This document shows positions 1-11,815 of a stretch of DNA of 64,000 nt, in pieces. Position 1 is the stretch's first letter. Each line of letters starts with the position of its first letter. A program made the position numbers and the translations under genes. The DNA lies in the NCBI GenBank assembly GCA_037975125.1, contig CM075853.1, positions 54,444,958-54,508,957 on the forward strand. The letters run 5' to 3'. A model generated the notes under the pieces. The model was not told where the DNA came from, did not search any database, and saw nothing but the letters and a program-made list of their open reading frames with translations. Origin of the DNA: Latrodectus hesperus (taxonomy: Eukaryota; Arthropoda; Arachnida; Araneae; Theridiidae).

Positions 1-641
1 AAAGGATATTTGGAGCCAACTTGTTTACCACTGTATCAAAGATTTAAAGCATTAAATTTTTTATTATGTTTCTATTTCTATTCATCATTGCATCAAATAT
101 CGATAGCCAGTAAAATAATTTAGAAAAAAGAATGATGCCATAAAATTATTCTTTATATTGAATGCTCCACTTCGATATCAACAATTTCTCTGATTTTCCT
201 CAAACGCTAGAATCTTTTTTACGTGTGCGAGTAGACTTGAAAATAAAAGTTAAATTAATTTTACTTCTCTTTTGCACTTAACTTCAATTTCGAATTGAGT
301 CGTTAAATTGTAGTAAAATTATATTACCTTTTTAAATAAATGCTCTTAGTATGAGATGCTTAGAGTAAAAGTGGCTTAGATGACACACAATCGAAGAAGT
401 TTCATCTTCCTGTATCTTCTTAAAGCAATAAAATACAAAAATATTGAAATTTATGCATTTTTTGTAATTTTCAGCTTAATTTTTTTTCTTTATGACTTGA
501 GAAGCATTTCAATTTCTTATAAATTTACTAATGTAAAATTAATTAACCTTGATAAAATTGATATGGAATTGCAATTAATATTTTATGCGTCAAAAACAAC
601 GATATCATAAGAAACTGGATGTTTACTTAAACTACCGAATT
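1..641. other. AT-rich flank, probably intron of gene A
   Basis: No exon of the astacin type and no other coding signature is visible. The only longer ORF, about 76 codons from 380, is rich in Phe, Ile and Lys as expected from AT-rich noncoding DNA. The stretch ends at the TCTC target site of the LTR retrotransposon, and the sequence resumes after 7341. If gene A is like gene B, this DNA and 7342-7477 are one intron split by the insertion. Confidence 0.5.
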
Positions 642-645
642 TCTC

Positions 646-861
646 TGTTATGAAACAAACAAACAAATAAATGACTCCAATTTTGAAACATACACATTTA
701 ATTAAAAAATGAACAAAATTTACAAGGAGCCATGTATGGGTTCGCGACAATCTCTCTCGCCTGCTTCGCGTACAACGAGAGTCTCTCTGAAAATCAAAAC
801 AAAACAAAAAAAAAAAAACATAGGATCTTAAAATCGAAAGTGCCGATGGTGAGACATTACA
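646..861 (-). repeat. 3' LTR of the gypsy-like element
   Basis: 216 bp, downstream of Gag-Pol in element orientation. It begins TGTAATGTC and ends CATAACA on the minus strand. Compared with the other LTR it differs only in the arrangement of an A-rich run near 800-825. A purine tract on the minus strand (873-886) lies about 11 nt inside the LTR rather than directly against it, so the polypurine tract is only a tentative call. Confidence 0.92.
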
Positions 862-1246
862 GACTAAATTATTCCTTCCTTCCCCGGAGTTTTTTTTTTT
901 CTCTTTTTCTCATTCTAAGGAAATCAACCTGCAAATAAAAAAGAAAAAAACACACACAAACAACAAAGAGCAAAATTTAGTATTACAGATAGCCCTGATC
1001 AATCGGACTCTGGCTGAAACACAAAATTATATGGAATTATATAATATTAAATATAAAATAAAATTATATCAAAATAGCACAAAATAATTATCTAACACAA
1101 CAGAATTTTCAACCTTAACTAAACTTACAAATAGACACATTTTTACTATAAAAAACATTTTTTTTATTATGTACACATGTAACAACAATTGAAATTTGTA
1201 TTAAAAAAAAACATTTTAATTGAATATCTGAGAAAAAAGAAAATAA
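862..1246 (-). other. 3' untranslated part of the gypsy-like element
   Basis: About 385 bp between the Gag-Pol stop and the 3' LTR, very A/T rich on the + strand with poly-A and poly-T runs. It encodes nothing recognisable. It contains the possible polypurine tract (minus strand) at 873-886. Confidence 0.6.
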
Positions 1247-4200
1247 TTAAGTTTGGTTATTCAGCATTCTACTGAGACTATCGGCATTCTGATGTAATTT
1301 GCCCTTTCTGTGAACAATATCAAAATTTAGGCTTTGAAGTACCAAAGCCCACCTTAAAAGTCTGGGATTAGATCCTGTATGATGTTTTAACCAAACTAAA
1401 GGGTTATGATCAGTTTCGATAATAAATTTATACTGACCATCTAAATAATATTTTAATTTAGTAACAGCAAAAATTATTGCTGCACATTCCTTTTCTATAG
1501 TGCTATAATTTTTCTCAGATTTTGAAAATTTTTTACTCAGAAATAGGATAGGGTGTTCATTTTCATTTTGATCTCTCTGAGATAAAACTACACCTATTCC
1601 TAAGTTTGAGGCATCACATTGAATGATAAATTGTTTTTGAAAGTCTGGACTGTAAAGTACAGGCTTCTTTATTAAAGTGTTCTTTAATTCTATGAATGCC
1701 TTTTCGCAGTTATTATTCCATATTACAGTTCCTTTCTTGGACTTCCCTTTTAACAGGTCGGATAAAGGCGCAGCAACTACCGAAAATTCTGGTATATACT
1801 TGCGATAGTACCCAACAAGACCTAGGAAAGCTCGTACTTCGGTTTTGCTTGAGGGACGTTCGAAATCGGTAATGGCTTTCACTTTAATATCACCTGGTGT
1901 TCTTTGACCTTGTCCTACAAAGTGTCCCAAATATTTAACACGAAGTTGAGCGAATTTGCACTTAAGGGGTTTTACAGTCAATTTCGCAAATCGAATCTTC
2001 TCCAGAACACATTTAAGATGTTGGATGTGATCAGACCAGGTAAGTGAATATATAGCTATGTCATCTAAATAAGGCACAGCAAAATGTTCGCAATTTTTTA
2101 ATAAATCAGCCATTAACTTACTGAAATAGTAAGGAGCATTCTTCAAACCGAATGCCATTCTCAAAGGTTTATAAACACCAAATGTCGTCGTAAATGCAGC
2201 ATATCTTTGAGCCTTAGGACTCAAAGGTATCTGCCAATAACCTCGTGTTAAGTCTAATAAAGATATGAACTTCGCTTTCGAAACGGATTCAACACGCTCT
2301 TCAATATTTGGTAATGGATAATATTGCGTTCTGGTAACCTCATTTAACCTGCGATAATCAATGCACGGACGAGGTTCTTTTCCAGGAGCTTCAACTAATA
2401 TTAAAGGTGATGTGTAATCGGATTCACCTGGTTCCACCACCTTCAATTTCAACATCTTGTCTACTTCCGATTTCAGAATTTCTGTCTGTCGTGGGGACAT
2501 TCGATATGGTTTAGCTATAATAGATTTATTAGATTCTAACTCGATGTCCAGTTCAGCCAGTTCTGTACAACCCGGTTCATTTGAAAAAATATCAATAAAT
2601 TGAATCAAAAGTCTACTCAATTGTTTCTTCTGATCGTCCTCTAACTTTTCATTAAAACAGCTTTCAGGAAAAGTCTCTAAAAGGGTAGATGAATTAATTT
2701 CAAAACTTGGGATATCTTCTTTCTCAGAATCAATATCTTCATTATCAGAATTAGAGGTAAAAATTAAATTAACATCTTCTGGACGCTGAAAATAAGGTTT
2801 TAACATATTTACATGGTATACATGTAATTTTTCCTTATCGGGAAATTGTATTACGTAATTTGTGTCCGATAGTCGTTTTACTACTTTTCCTGGACCTATC
2901 CAATGAACAGAAAATTTGTTTGATCTAGAAGGTGCAACAACTAACACAAGATCATTTTCTTTAAATTCTCTTTTCGTAGCCTTACGGTCATACCAAAGTT
3001 TCTGTTTTTCTTTAGCCTCTGTCATATTTTGCACAGCTAATTCTTGGCATCTTTTCATTCTATTTAAAAGATTAAAAACGTAAGCAATCACACTATCTTC
3101 TTCAATGGTTTTACCAGTTAGATTTTCATATAATAGTGTTACGGGTGTTCTTAAGTTCCGACCATGGACTAATTCTGCAGGAGAATATCCAGTGCTATCA
3201 TGAATGCAAGTTCTAAGAGCAAAAAGTGCCTGAGGTAAAATCTTCTCCCAATCTGTACCTTTTTCTAAGCAAAGGACTTTCAGTATTCTCTTTAAAGTTC
3301 TATGCAATCTCTCAACAGGATTGCTTTGGGGATGCTGAACGGAACTATGCACAACTTTAATACCAAATTTTTCTAAAAATTCTGATGTTAGGACACTCAT
3401 GAAAGATGTTCCTTGATCACTTTGCAACTCCCTAGGAAAACCCATGCGGCTAAATATCTGAAGAAAAGCATCAATCACAGTAGTAGAACGTATATCTGGT
3501 ACTGGGATGGCATCTGGATACTTGGATGACATGCAAATGGCTGTTATAATATACCGGTTACCACAGGAAGTTATAGGTAAAGGACCACATGCATCAACGT
3601 TAATTCTTGTAAATATTTCCGGAATTACTGGAACCAGTTTCAAAGGAGCCCTTTTCTTATCTTGAGGCTTTCCTACTCGTTGACATTTGTCACAAGATTT
3701 AACAAAATTTTCAATTTCTTTAAAGCAGTTAGGCCAGTAGAAAGTTTTGCACAGCATATCTTTTGTTTTAGTTATACCTAAATGAGCTGCAGTTATCTCA
3801 TGGCAGATCCCTTTTAGTTGGTTGCGAAACTTCTTGGGCACAACTAATAATCTTCTTACAGTTCCATCATTGTCCATTTTATTATAAAACAACAATTGAT
3901 TTATTATAATATATTTATTGTCTTTTGAAGATTGTCGTTTAGCTTGCTCAAAGAGAGGTTTCAAATCTTCGCACACCTTTTGTTCCCGAGCAAATTCTTC
4001 TGGAGATGTTTTTATCAAATCCATCCCTTCAACTTCGGTTTCTAATGGTGGCAAAATTGTATTTTGCTCTAATTCTTCATTTTGTTTAGTTTGGAAGCAA
4101 GACCTAGAAGATTCTATTTCAGAATCAATAATCTCTTTATTCGTGCTATTTTCCTTCCGTCTTCTTTGAGCTCGAGTTTCTATAGCATTTATCATATGTA

Positions 4201-5743
4201 TTTTCACCTCCTCATGCTTTTTAATTTCCTGAAATAAAGCGGCTGTTTTGTTTCCCAGTAAATATCTTCCTTGATCCAAAGAATCTCGAAGAACTGCTGC
4301 CTTTGTCAAAATGTGACCTAATTCACAATTTATTTCAACCTCGGCAATAGGTAAGCATACTAAAGTTTCATCAAGAGGTGTTCTTAGCCAAACCTTTTCC
4401 TTCGTGAACATATCAGGTTTCACGTATTTTCCACAAATCAAATCAAGAGTTGCTCCAGTGTCTCTTAAGATTGGCATTTGAATTCCATTAACAGTGCCGA
4501 TACTAGTGTAAGGAGCCATCAACTCATTAAATGTACTTCTAGCAATTTCGTTGGATGCTACCGATTCTAAGTTCTTTTTTATTTTGTCACACTGAGGCCG
4601 CAAATGACTATAAGAACCACATTCATAACATCGGAGTTGTTTTCTTTTTTCGAATTCCTTTTCATGTGAATAATTAGAATTTTTATTCTCGACTCTTTTA
4701 GGAACATGAGATTTATGATTCCGAACTACTTCATTAAACTTAAAGGCACGGTTTTCATTTTGTTGACGAAAACCAAAATTATTTCGAGGGAGTTTTGTAA
4801 AATCTTTCGTCTTAAAACTATCTCTTAAACTTTCATATTCATCTATTTTCTCTGCCAGATCATACGGCGAATTTATTTTAAGCCATTCCGCCAAAAAATG
4901 TTCCTTAATTTCAATTGGCACACGACGTTTCAATTGATCTGTTACCATTAGTTCCTTAAGCTGTTCAAATGTCGTTATTTCTAATTCCGTAAGCCATTCC
5001 GTAAAGTAACTATTCAATTCTTGTGCATAATTTCTCCATGATTTGTCTGACGTTTTCTGGTGTCTAAGAAACAATTGTCTTAATTTTTCGCTATTTAACT
5101 TGAATCGTTTAAGAATAATTTCCTTCACGTAATCGTAATCATCAGCCCTTTCTGGAGGTTCTCTAGCTAACATGTTAGATATCTCTGAAGGTAAAGCACT
5201 TACAAGATAAACTACCCATTCGTTTTTTGGAATATGAGCCATTTCTGCTCTACGCTCAAAATTTATTAAGTATAAACTCATCTCATCTTTCCTTTCATCG
5301 AATTTTGGCGTTATTTGCATTAATTGAATTTTTTGAGCATGTTCAGTCCTATTTGTAACTGATTCTGTGTTCGAAATTGCAGCATTTGAAGAGATTTCTA
5401 GACGTTTCATTTCTAAAATATGTTCTCTTTCTTCACGTCTAATTCTTTCTTCTTTTTCTATTTCTTCACGTCTAATTCTTTCTTCTTTTTCTTCTCGCCT
5501 AATTCTTTCCTCTTTTTCTAGTATTTCTCGCCTAACTCTTTCTTCTTTTTCTTCCTGTTCCCTTTTAACTCTTTCCTCGATTACCCTATCTAATATACAT
5601 TTTACTTCTTCCTCATTAAAGTTTTTACTAGTTAAAATTAATTTTTTAATATCTGGGATTTTAAAAGAATCTGGAACCATTTCCCCTAACTCTTCAGCTA
5701 CTTCTACTAAATCTCCCTTTTTCCCCCGTGCTAAAAAAGCCAT
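1247..5743 (-). CDS. Gag-Pol polyprotein, order Gag-PR-IN-RT-RNaseH
   Basis: A 1498-aa polyprotein with no internal stop. Domains by residue: N-terminal SAP-like segment about 8-52; highly charged coiled coil 55-115 built on an EKEERIRREE-like repeat; capsid-like region about 140-305; CCHC zinc knuckle C372-C375-H380-C385; aspartic protease D428-T-G-A; integrase zinc motif H648, H654, C684, C687; integrase core D717, D776, E811; GPY/F-like module around 946-985; reverse transcriptase with D1164 (LLDLTRGYW) and YLDD 1225-1228; RNase H with D1377, E1417 or E1419, D1445, D1488. All catalytic residues are present. Integrase lies upstream of RT, the reverse of ordinary Ty3/gypsy. No frameshift separates Gag from Pol, and no envelope-like ORF follows. 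The start is the first ATG of the frame. The product would act in the cytoplasm and nucleus as the element's replication machinery. Confidence 0.95.
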   Translation of the reverse strand: MAFLARGKKGDLVEVAEELGEMVPDSFKIPDIKKLILTSKNFNEEEVKCILDRVIEERVKREQEEKEERVRREILEKEERIRREEKEERIRREEIEKEERIRREEREHILEMKRLEISSNAAISNTESVTNRTEHAQKIQLMQITPKFDERKDEMSLYLINFERRAEMAHIPKNEWVVYLVSALPSEISNMLAREPPERADDYDYVKEIILKRFKLNSEKLRQLFLRHQKTSDKSWRNYAQELNSYFTEWLTELEITTFEQLKELMVTDQLKRRVPIEIKEHFLAEWLKINSPYDLAEKIDEYESLRDSFKTKDFTKLPRNNFGFRQQNENRAFKFNEVVRNHKSHVPKRVENKNSNYSHEKEFEKRKQLRCYECGSYSHLRPQCDKIKKNLESVASNEIARSTFNELMAPYTSIGTVNGIQMPILRDTGATLDLICGKYVKPDMFTKEKVWLRTPLDETLVCLPIAEVEINCELGHILTKAAVLRDSLDQGRYLLGNKTAALFQEIKKHEEVKIHMINAIETRAQRRRKENSTNKEIIDSEIESSRSCFQTKQNEELEQNTILPPLETEVEGMDLIKTSPEEFAREQKVCEDLKPLFEQAKRQSSKDNKYIIINQLLFYNKMDNDGTVRRLLVVPKKFRNQLKGICHEITAAHLGITKTKDMLCKTFYWPNCFKEIENFVKSCDKCQRVGKPQDKKRAPLKLVPVIPEIFTRINVDACGPLPITSCGNRYIITAICMSSKYPDAIPVPDIRSTTVIDAFLQIFSRMGFPRELQSDQGTSFMSVLTSEFLEKFGIKVVHSSVQHPQSNPVERLHRTLKRILKVLCLEKGTDWEKILPQALFALRTCIHDSTGYSPAELVHGRNLRTPVTLLYENLTGKTIEEDSVIAYVFNLLNRMKRCQELAVQNMTEAKEKQKLWYDRKATKREFKENDLVLVVAPSRSNKFSVHWIGPGKVVKRLSDTNYVIQFPDKEKLHVYHVNMLKPYFQRPEDVNLIFTSNSDNEDIDSEKEDIPSFEINSSTLLETFPESCFNEKLEDDQKKQLSRLLIQFIDIFSNEPGCTELAELDIELESNKSIIAKPYRMSPRQTEILKSEVDKMLKLKVVEPGESDYTSPLILVEAPGKEPRPCIDYRRLNEVTRTQYYPLPNIEERVESVSKAKFISLLDLTRGYWQIPLSPKAQRYAAFTTTFGVYKPLRMAFGLKNAPYYFSKLMADLLKNCEHFAVPYLDDIAIYSLTWSDHIQHLKCVLEKIRFAKLTVKPLKCKFAQLRVKYLGHFVGQGQRTPGDIKVKAITDFERPSSKTEVRAFLGLVGYYRKYIPEFSVVAAPLSDLLKGKSKKGTVIWNNNCEKAFIELKNTLIKKPVLYSPDFQKQFIIQCDASNLGIGVVLSQRDQNENEHPILFLSKKFSKSEKNYSTIEKECAAIIFAVTKLKYYLDGQYKFIIETDHNPLVWLKHHTGSNPRLLRWALVLQSLNFDIVHRKGKLHQNADSLSRMLNNQT

Positions 5744-6701
5744 TTTATTTATTAACGCTTTATCTCAGAAGAGATGCAATAATGAGAGGAAAAACAGACT
5801 ACACCCACCTATATACAAAATTTCGTAAATAACTATTGAAATTATTTAACACACTCTACTAATATAAAACATATCCATAACATTTAAAAATTTAAACGAA
5901 AACAAACTATATTGTAATACAACAAATAGTGTATAAACAGCAAATCATATATTTTGAAAAGAAGAACAAGTTTAATATTAAATCTTCTACTCTCGATTTC
6001 AAGTTTTTTTTATCACCAAGCTAATACTTGATACTCAGATAAATTGAATTATTAATCAAAAATGTATAAATTTTATAAAATCAGATTCTTATACAAATAC
6101 TACTATATTAAATCAGAAAATGAAATTATACATATTTTTGAATCCTTATTTAATTCAAAATATAAAACACTACAATTCTTAACAACAATATAAATTAAAA
6201 GCTTTAACTAATCTAAACCAGAAATCAGCTTTCGATTTTAAATCAATAAACTTAGTTAGTTAATCATACACGACATGAAAATGATAATAACGTACGATAT
6301 TTTAAACAGTAAGAAAATATCTTTTCAAATCTTTATCAATGAAAATAAACATATGCGTTTTTAAATACCAAATGAATCAGTTTGATACTTTACAAACAAA
6401 AATCAAAAACATATAAATAAATCTCACATTACTTTAAATTCAAACCTATTTGTAATCATGTACTTTCGTTTTCACATAACGAAATCAAAACCTTTCTAAA
6501 GTATATATTACTTTCATAAAATCTACTTTCAGTGAAACATTCAAAAAATTATGAATTTAAGTGTACTTTCGATTTTACACATTAATCTATAACAACATAG
6601 TTATTTTAACATATTCCTACGTGAATTGAAATACATCAACCACATAAAAATTATGAAATGCAAATTTATAATAAGATACACTTTTCTTATAAAAAATATT
6701 A

Positions 6702-6897
6702 CACTGTAAATTCGAATACACGAAATACAGAAATTAGCTTTGTAACATGGAATACACCATTTACAAACTTATAAGCAAAATTAATTGATATAGCATGAAC
6801 ACTGTAAATTCGAATACACGAAATACAGAAATTAGCTTTGTAATATGGAATACACCATTTACAAACTTATAAACAAAGTTAATTGATATAACATGAA
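6702..6897. repeat. 98-bp tandem duplication in the retroelement leader
   Basis: Two head-to-tail copies with a period of 98 bp; the first starts at 6702 (CACTGTAAATTCG) and the second at 6800. They differ at only a few positions, for example AACATGG versus AATATGG. Confidence 0.9.
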
Positions 6898-7090
6898 AAC
6901 CACGTAAATAAGATTGAAACTAAATATTCTATCAATTTATATAACATTCCAAACTATTTATTTTCAATAGTAGCCAGAGAAAGATTGATCAAAATGGCCT
7001 ACCTGTATTCCAACATTGCGGCACGTAATCCATTATAGTGCACATAATTAATTTCCATAGTGGATGCTAATGCAAAGCATTAAAAAAGCA

Positions 7091-7107
7091 TCAAACCGCT
7101 GCCACCA
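7091..7107 (-). promoter_or_regulatory. Candidate primer binding site
   Basis: On the minus strand this reads TGGTGGCAGCGG and onward, beginning with the TGG expected to pair with the CCA end of a tRNA. It lies about 12 nt from the LTR, a little farther than usual. Confidence 0.35.
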
Positions 7108-7119
7108 AAAACATAAGTT

Positions 7120-7337
7120 TGTTATGAAACAAACAAACAAATAAATGACTCCAATTTTGAAACATACACATTTAATTAAAAAATGAACAAAATTTACAAG
7201 GAGCCATGTATGGGTTCGCGACAATCTCTCTCGCCTGCTTCGCGTACAACGAGAGTCTCTCTGAAAATCAAAACAAAAAAAAACAAAAAAAAAACATAGG
7301 ATCTTAAAATCGAAAGTGCCGATGGTGAGACATTACA
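7120..7337 (-). repeat. 5' LTR of the gypsy-like element
   Basis: 218 bp, the promoter-bearing LTR in element orientation. TG...CA ends and the flanking TCTC duplication fix its limits. Its length differs from the other LTR only through an A/C-rich run near 7275-7303. Confidence 0.92.
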
Positions 7338-7477
7338 TCTCTTTGAATCATATTTTGATCATTTATTTAAACACGCATATAAGTTAATAGTTTTTTTCAA
7401 TTAAAAAACTAAGCAATATTAATACGCATATTTTTTATTGAATAATATGATTCAATTTAGAAATATTATTGTTTCAG

Positions 7478-9542
7478 TTGCTATTCTTTTGTGGGAAGAA
7501 TCGGCAAAGAGCAGCCTTTATCTCTTGGTGACGGCTGCGATACGTTTGGAGTCATACTGCATGAAACTCTGCATGCTGTGGGATTTGACCATGAACATAA
7601 GAGATCTGACAGGGATGACTATGTCAAAATATACTGGGAAAATATACCAGAAAGTAATTTAAGGAAAAATGTTTATAAAAATTCTTAGAGTATATTTTTG
7701 TACCATTTAAACATAATTCTTTTAATTATATTAAATGCATTTTGTCATTTTATAATAATTTATCAAGAACCGTGGTAGCCTAGGGATTAGGGCATCGGCC
7801 TTCCATCCGGAAGGGCGGAGTTCAATTCCCAATGCCGCCAAAACACCCACCGAGTACATGCGTGCTCATTAAATCTGTGGAATCGAAAGTCCTGTGGTCG
7901 GACATTGAGCAGTTATCATGGATGCAATATGGTCTGGAGAAATTTACTCCCCCTTCAGATCAATGCCAAAATTGAGGAAGTAGATCCTCTAATGGTGTCA
8001 TCTATCGGAGGATTTAATGAGCAAAGACGTACTTTCACCTTCATGGTGCTCTAATTAATACGAAAGACTTAAATTCGCATAGCCAAGGCATAGCGAGTTT
8101 GGCTTGTCCAAATGCCATAATTAACAACATAATAATATCTAATACCATGACAGAGCGGAGGATACTGATTAAAGAAGAGTTCGGAAATATATTTTCTATT
8201 TCTGTCCCCTTCAAATACATCGAATCTCAGTGTGTTACATCGGATTTCATTTGCATTTTATATACCGCAACAGTCAATATTTCCATTGACCCCGAATATT
8301 CAATAGTAAAAATAATTAAAAGAATAAAATGGGTTTGAATGAAATTTATTTAGAAGGGAGTGCAAATAGAATGTTTTTATATTTTTTATTTTAAGCATTT
8401 ACTTTTATATCATTCTGTACTTACATTATGATTTTTGTTATATTTATAAATTTCTATGGTCTCATAAAATAAAAAAATAACTGAACGCGTGGGACATGGA
8501 GAATACTATGCTGATTCTTGGCTTACAGCGTTAAAAAGATTCAACTTAAAATTATATCAAAACTTTTAATAAATGTAATGTTATTTTTTATATTTAAAAT
8601 ATTTAAAATTCTTCATTTCTGGTAACTAAAAATTATAATTTTTTAACATTTAATATGTTTTAAACATAAGATGTTTGTAAATTGAACTCTTTTGAAAAAA
8701 AATTTTAAATGTGTGCATTTAGTAAGATGATGTTATAAGTAAAGAAGAGGCGAATATACTGAATATCTTTACTTATATTCTCCTGAAATGTTATGATTGT
8801 CATTTACTTTATCCTAAAAGAGCATTTAGCTTTCCAGAAAAAGTGGCTTATAATATTTTAAACAAACAATAATCTTTTTAACTTTGCTATAAGAGATTTT
8901 TAAAATTAAAAGAACTGATTAGAAAGTGTTTTATAAGTTAATAATTTGGTTGTAATGACTATTAAAATTAAAATACTATTTTATAAAACAAAATAAAATA
9001 TTATTTTTATCAAATTGAACCAAGGAAATACAAATCAAATATTTCCTTGATTTGAAAGATTTGTATATTCTTCCTCAATAAAGTTTCAAAGAGAAAGAAC
9101 TACGGTTTTAGTTAACAAAATTTGAAAACGATTTAATCTTACGACTCATTGCTATTTTACATTGTTTCTAATATATTTCACAGCATCAGTTTTTCAAAAA
9201 GTTGTAACTCTAATCCTAGAATATTAATCTGTTATATTACTTTATTTCCTTATTTTAATATTAATACCACTCATCTTTAATATGAATTGTTTATTTTTCT
9301 TTGCAGAATGGCACTATGCTTTTGAGAAGTTGAAACCGAATCAGAACAGGCTGCTCACCGAATTTGACTACGAGTCCATAATGCTTTACGGCAGCACAGG
9401 ATTCGCTATAGATCCAAGGCAGCCCAGTATGACCAGAAAGGATGGGACACTTCTCCCTGAGCCTCACCATAAGACATCTATGTCTCGTTTGGATGCAAAA
9501 CGCATCAATATTTTGTACGATTGTAACAAACATTCTGTCTAA
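7478..9542 (+). CDS. Gene A: astacin-like metalloprotease, last two exons
   Basis: Two exons of a secreted astacin (M12A) zinc protease: 7478-7653 (176 bp, preceded by TTTCAG) and 9307-9542 (preceded by TTGCAG). The first carries the zinc signature [12 protein letters not shown] and the RSDRD segment; codons join across the splice (phase 1). The second carries the Met-turn SIMLY and ends in a cysteine close to the stop at 9540-9542. All catalytic residues of the zinc site are present. The exons for signal peptide, pro-region and mature N-terminus are not in the window. They should lie to the left of position 1 if the gene is intact, because an LTR retrotransposon occupies the preceding intron. 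Protein context and exon limits match gene B most closely. It could be an active gene with a very long intron, or a 3' fragment. Confidence 0.85.
7654..9306 (+). other. Last intron of gene A
   Basis: GT...AG intron of 1653 bp. It holds a tRNA-derived SINE at its start (about 7769-8060); the remainder is AT-rich DNA without recognisable content. Confidence 0.8.
7769..8060 (+). mobile_element. tRNA-derived SINE
   Basis: The head reads like a degenerate tRNA gene: an A-box-like stretch TGGTAGCCTAGGGATTAGGG from 7773 and a B-box-like GAGTTCAATTCCC at 7818-7830, spaced as in RNA polymerase III promoters. A GC-richer body of about 200 bp unrelated to tRNA follows, as in SINEs. The 3' limit is uncertain; base composition returns to background between 8050 and 8110. 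No flanking duplication was found. A real tRNA is excluded because the stems do not pair and no 3' acceptor strand closes the fold. Confidence 0.65.
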
Positions 9543-9546
9543 TAAA
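9541..9546 (+). promoter_or_regulatory. Polyadenylation signal of gene A
   Basis: AATAAA overlapping the last two bases of the gene A stop codon; an unusually short 3' UTR would result. Confidence 0.5.
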
Positions 9547-9581
9547 AAATAAGTATATTCTCAAATTATAATTGAGCTGCG

Positions 9582-10844
<1,263 letters not shown>

Positions 10845-11149
10845 TTAACCCCTTAACTGTGACATATATTTCAGAAAAATGGACCAAAAATGGAAAACTT
10901 TTTACTGTTTAATTTTATTCTTTATATTATTATAAGAGCTAGAAAAGGCTTTTTTATTACAAAAATAAGGTTTTAAATTCAATAACTACTATATTCATAA
11001 TTTTACATACACATAAAACATTGATTATACATGTTATTCGTATTGAGCAAATTAAACGAAATTTTGAAGCTAAATATAAATAGCTATATAGTATAAACTA
11101 GTATAATATAAAAACACAACAATATGATTTTTAAAACATAAATTTTACA

Positions 11150-11640
11150 AATCTTTTACAGTATGGTATACCCCAAAACAAGGTACTGCTCAAAAGCCTA
11201 TATATTGCACTTTTTACAATAAACTCTTGTCTCATGCCTTATTCTTTTCCCTTGTTAATCGGTTTTACGACAGCATATAAAACACTACTTGGTTAGAGTA
11301 GATTTTTTCCCCATTGATGGGATGTGTTCTGGAAAGTGTGTGAGGTGCAGTAAGCTTAGACTAGAGCCCAATGGACCTGGTAGTTGAACATTTGGTTTAT
11401 TTAGTTCAACAATTGATTTTCTGAAGTTCATATTTTTTGCAACTAATGCTGAAATATGCAAAATAAAGGAGTTATTTATATAACGCCTGGTGTAAGAGAT
11501 GGAAAAAAATTTTCTAGTAATATTTTTTACCTCCTTTTCTAGCAACCGGGAAGTCTGTAAGATGTTGATCGACTTTAACATCACCTCCCATAGTGTTGTT
11601 GTAGTCAAGGACTACTTTCAGAACCAAAGTTGGAATTGGT
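11150..11640 (-). pseudogene. piggyBac transposase C-terminal remnant
   Basis: Reading the minus strand through shifts and stops gives the piggyBac hallmarks in order: LDYNNTMGG followed by a VDQ (the D-[NY]-x-MGG-x-D region with a catalytic Asp), a downstream helical stretch, a segment with THFPEHIPSMGKK, then a cysteine-rich tail with C..CC and RHETRVYCKKC as in the family's C-terminal zinc-binding domain. Several stops and frameshifts interrupt it, and the N-terminal half with the first catalytic Asp residues is missing. It cannot make an active transposase. Confidence 0.82.
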
Positions 11641-11752
11641 AAAAAACTAGGACCACTTGTGTCATTTATTAGGAAAATAGGGAATTAAGTATCCTAAAGT
11701 AGAAACAAACTCAGCTCTGACTTCACGAAATAGAAACGTTAATTTTTCTTCT

Positions 11753-11815
11753 GCCCGAACTCAGTTCGGGCATCACAAATACTGCACGCAGTAATTGCCC
11801 GAACTGAATTCGGGC
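11753..11815. repeat. Paired palindromes near the piggyBac end
   Basis: Two 19-nt palindromes in direct repeat: GCCCGAAC...GTTCGGGC at 11753-11771 and GCCCGAA...TTCGGGC at 11797-11815, each followed by a CA-CAC-type trinucleotide step. They lie 15 bp inside the right end of the element, where piggyBac elements often have subterminal repeats. Confidence 0.85.

Larger units (their letters stand above)
5744..7119 (-). other. Long leader of the gypsy-like element
   Basis: About 1.4 kb between the 5' LTR and Gag, in element orientation. It is noncoding in all frames and AT-rich, and it contains a 98-bp tandem duplication (6702-6897). A candidate primer binding site beginning TGGTGGCAGCGG on the minus strand lies at 7091-7107, about 12 nt inside the 5' LTR. 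I could not name the matching tRNA. Confidence 0.6.
646..7337 (-). mobile_element. Ty3/gypsy LTR retrotransposon, GMR1-like domain order
   Basis: A complete LTR retrotransposon reading on the minus strand. The two LTRs (646-861 and 7120-7337) have TG...CA ends and are flanked by a 4-bp duplication TCTC at 642-645 and 7338-7341. They match base for base except in one A/C-rich run. The interior holds a single uninterrupted 1498-codon Gag-Pol frame with integrase placed before reverse transcriptase, which is typical of Ty1/copia and, within Ty3/gypsy, of the GMR1-like group. Near-identical LTRs and an intact frame indicate a young, possibly still mobile copy. It sits antisense in what is probably an intron of gene A. 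Confidence 0.95.

Noticed and set aside
380..610. 76-codon ORF at the left edge
   Set aside because: Composition is that of AT-rich noncoding DNA and no splice or protein motif supports it.
5367..5828. 153-codon + strand ORF rich in Ser-Arg-Leu-Ile-Leu repeats
   Set aside because: It is the antisense shadow of the coiled-coil repeat of the Gag-Pol polyprotein.
7770..7842. Possible tRNA gene
   Set aside because: Boxes A and B are recognisable, but the arms do not form a cloverleaf and a non-tRNA body follows; a SINE head explains it better.
8099..8338. 79-codon ORF in the last intron of gene A
   Set aside because: No recognisable domain and it begins in the tail of the SINE; it is probably a chance ORF.
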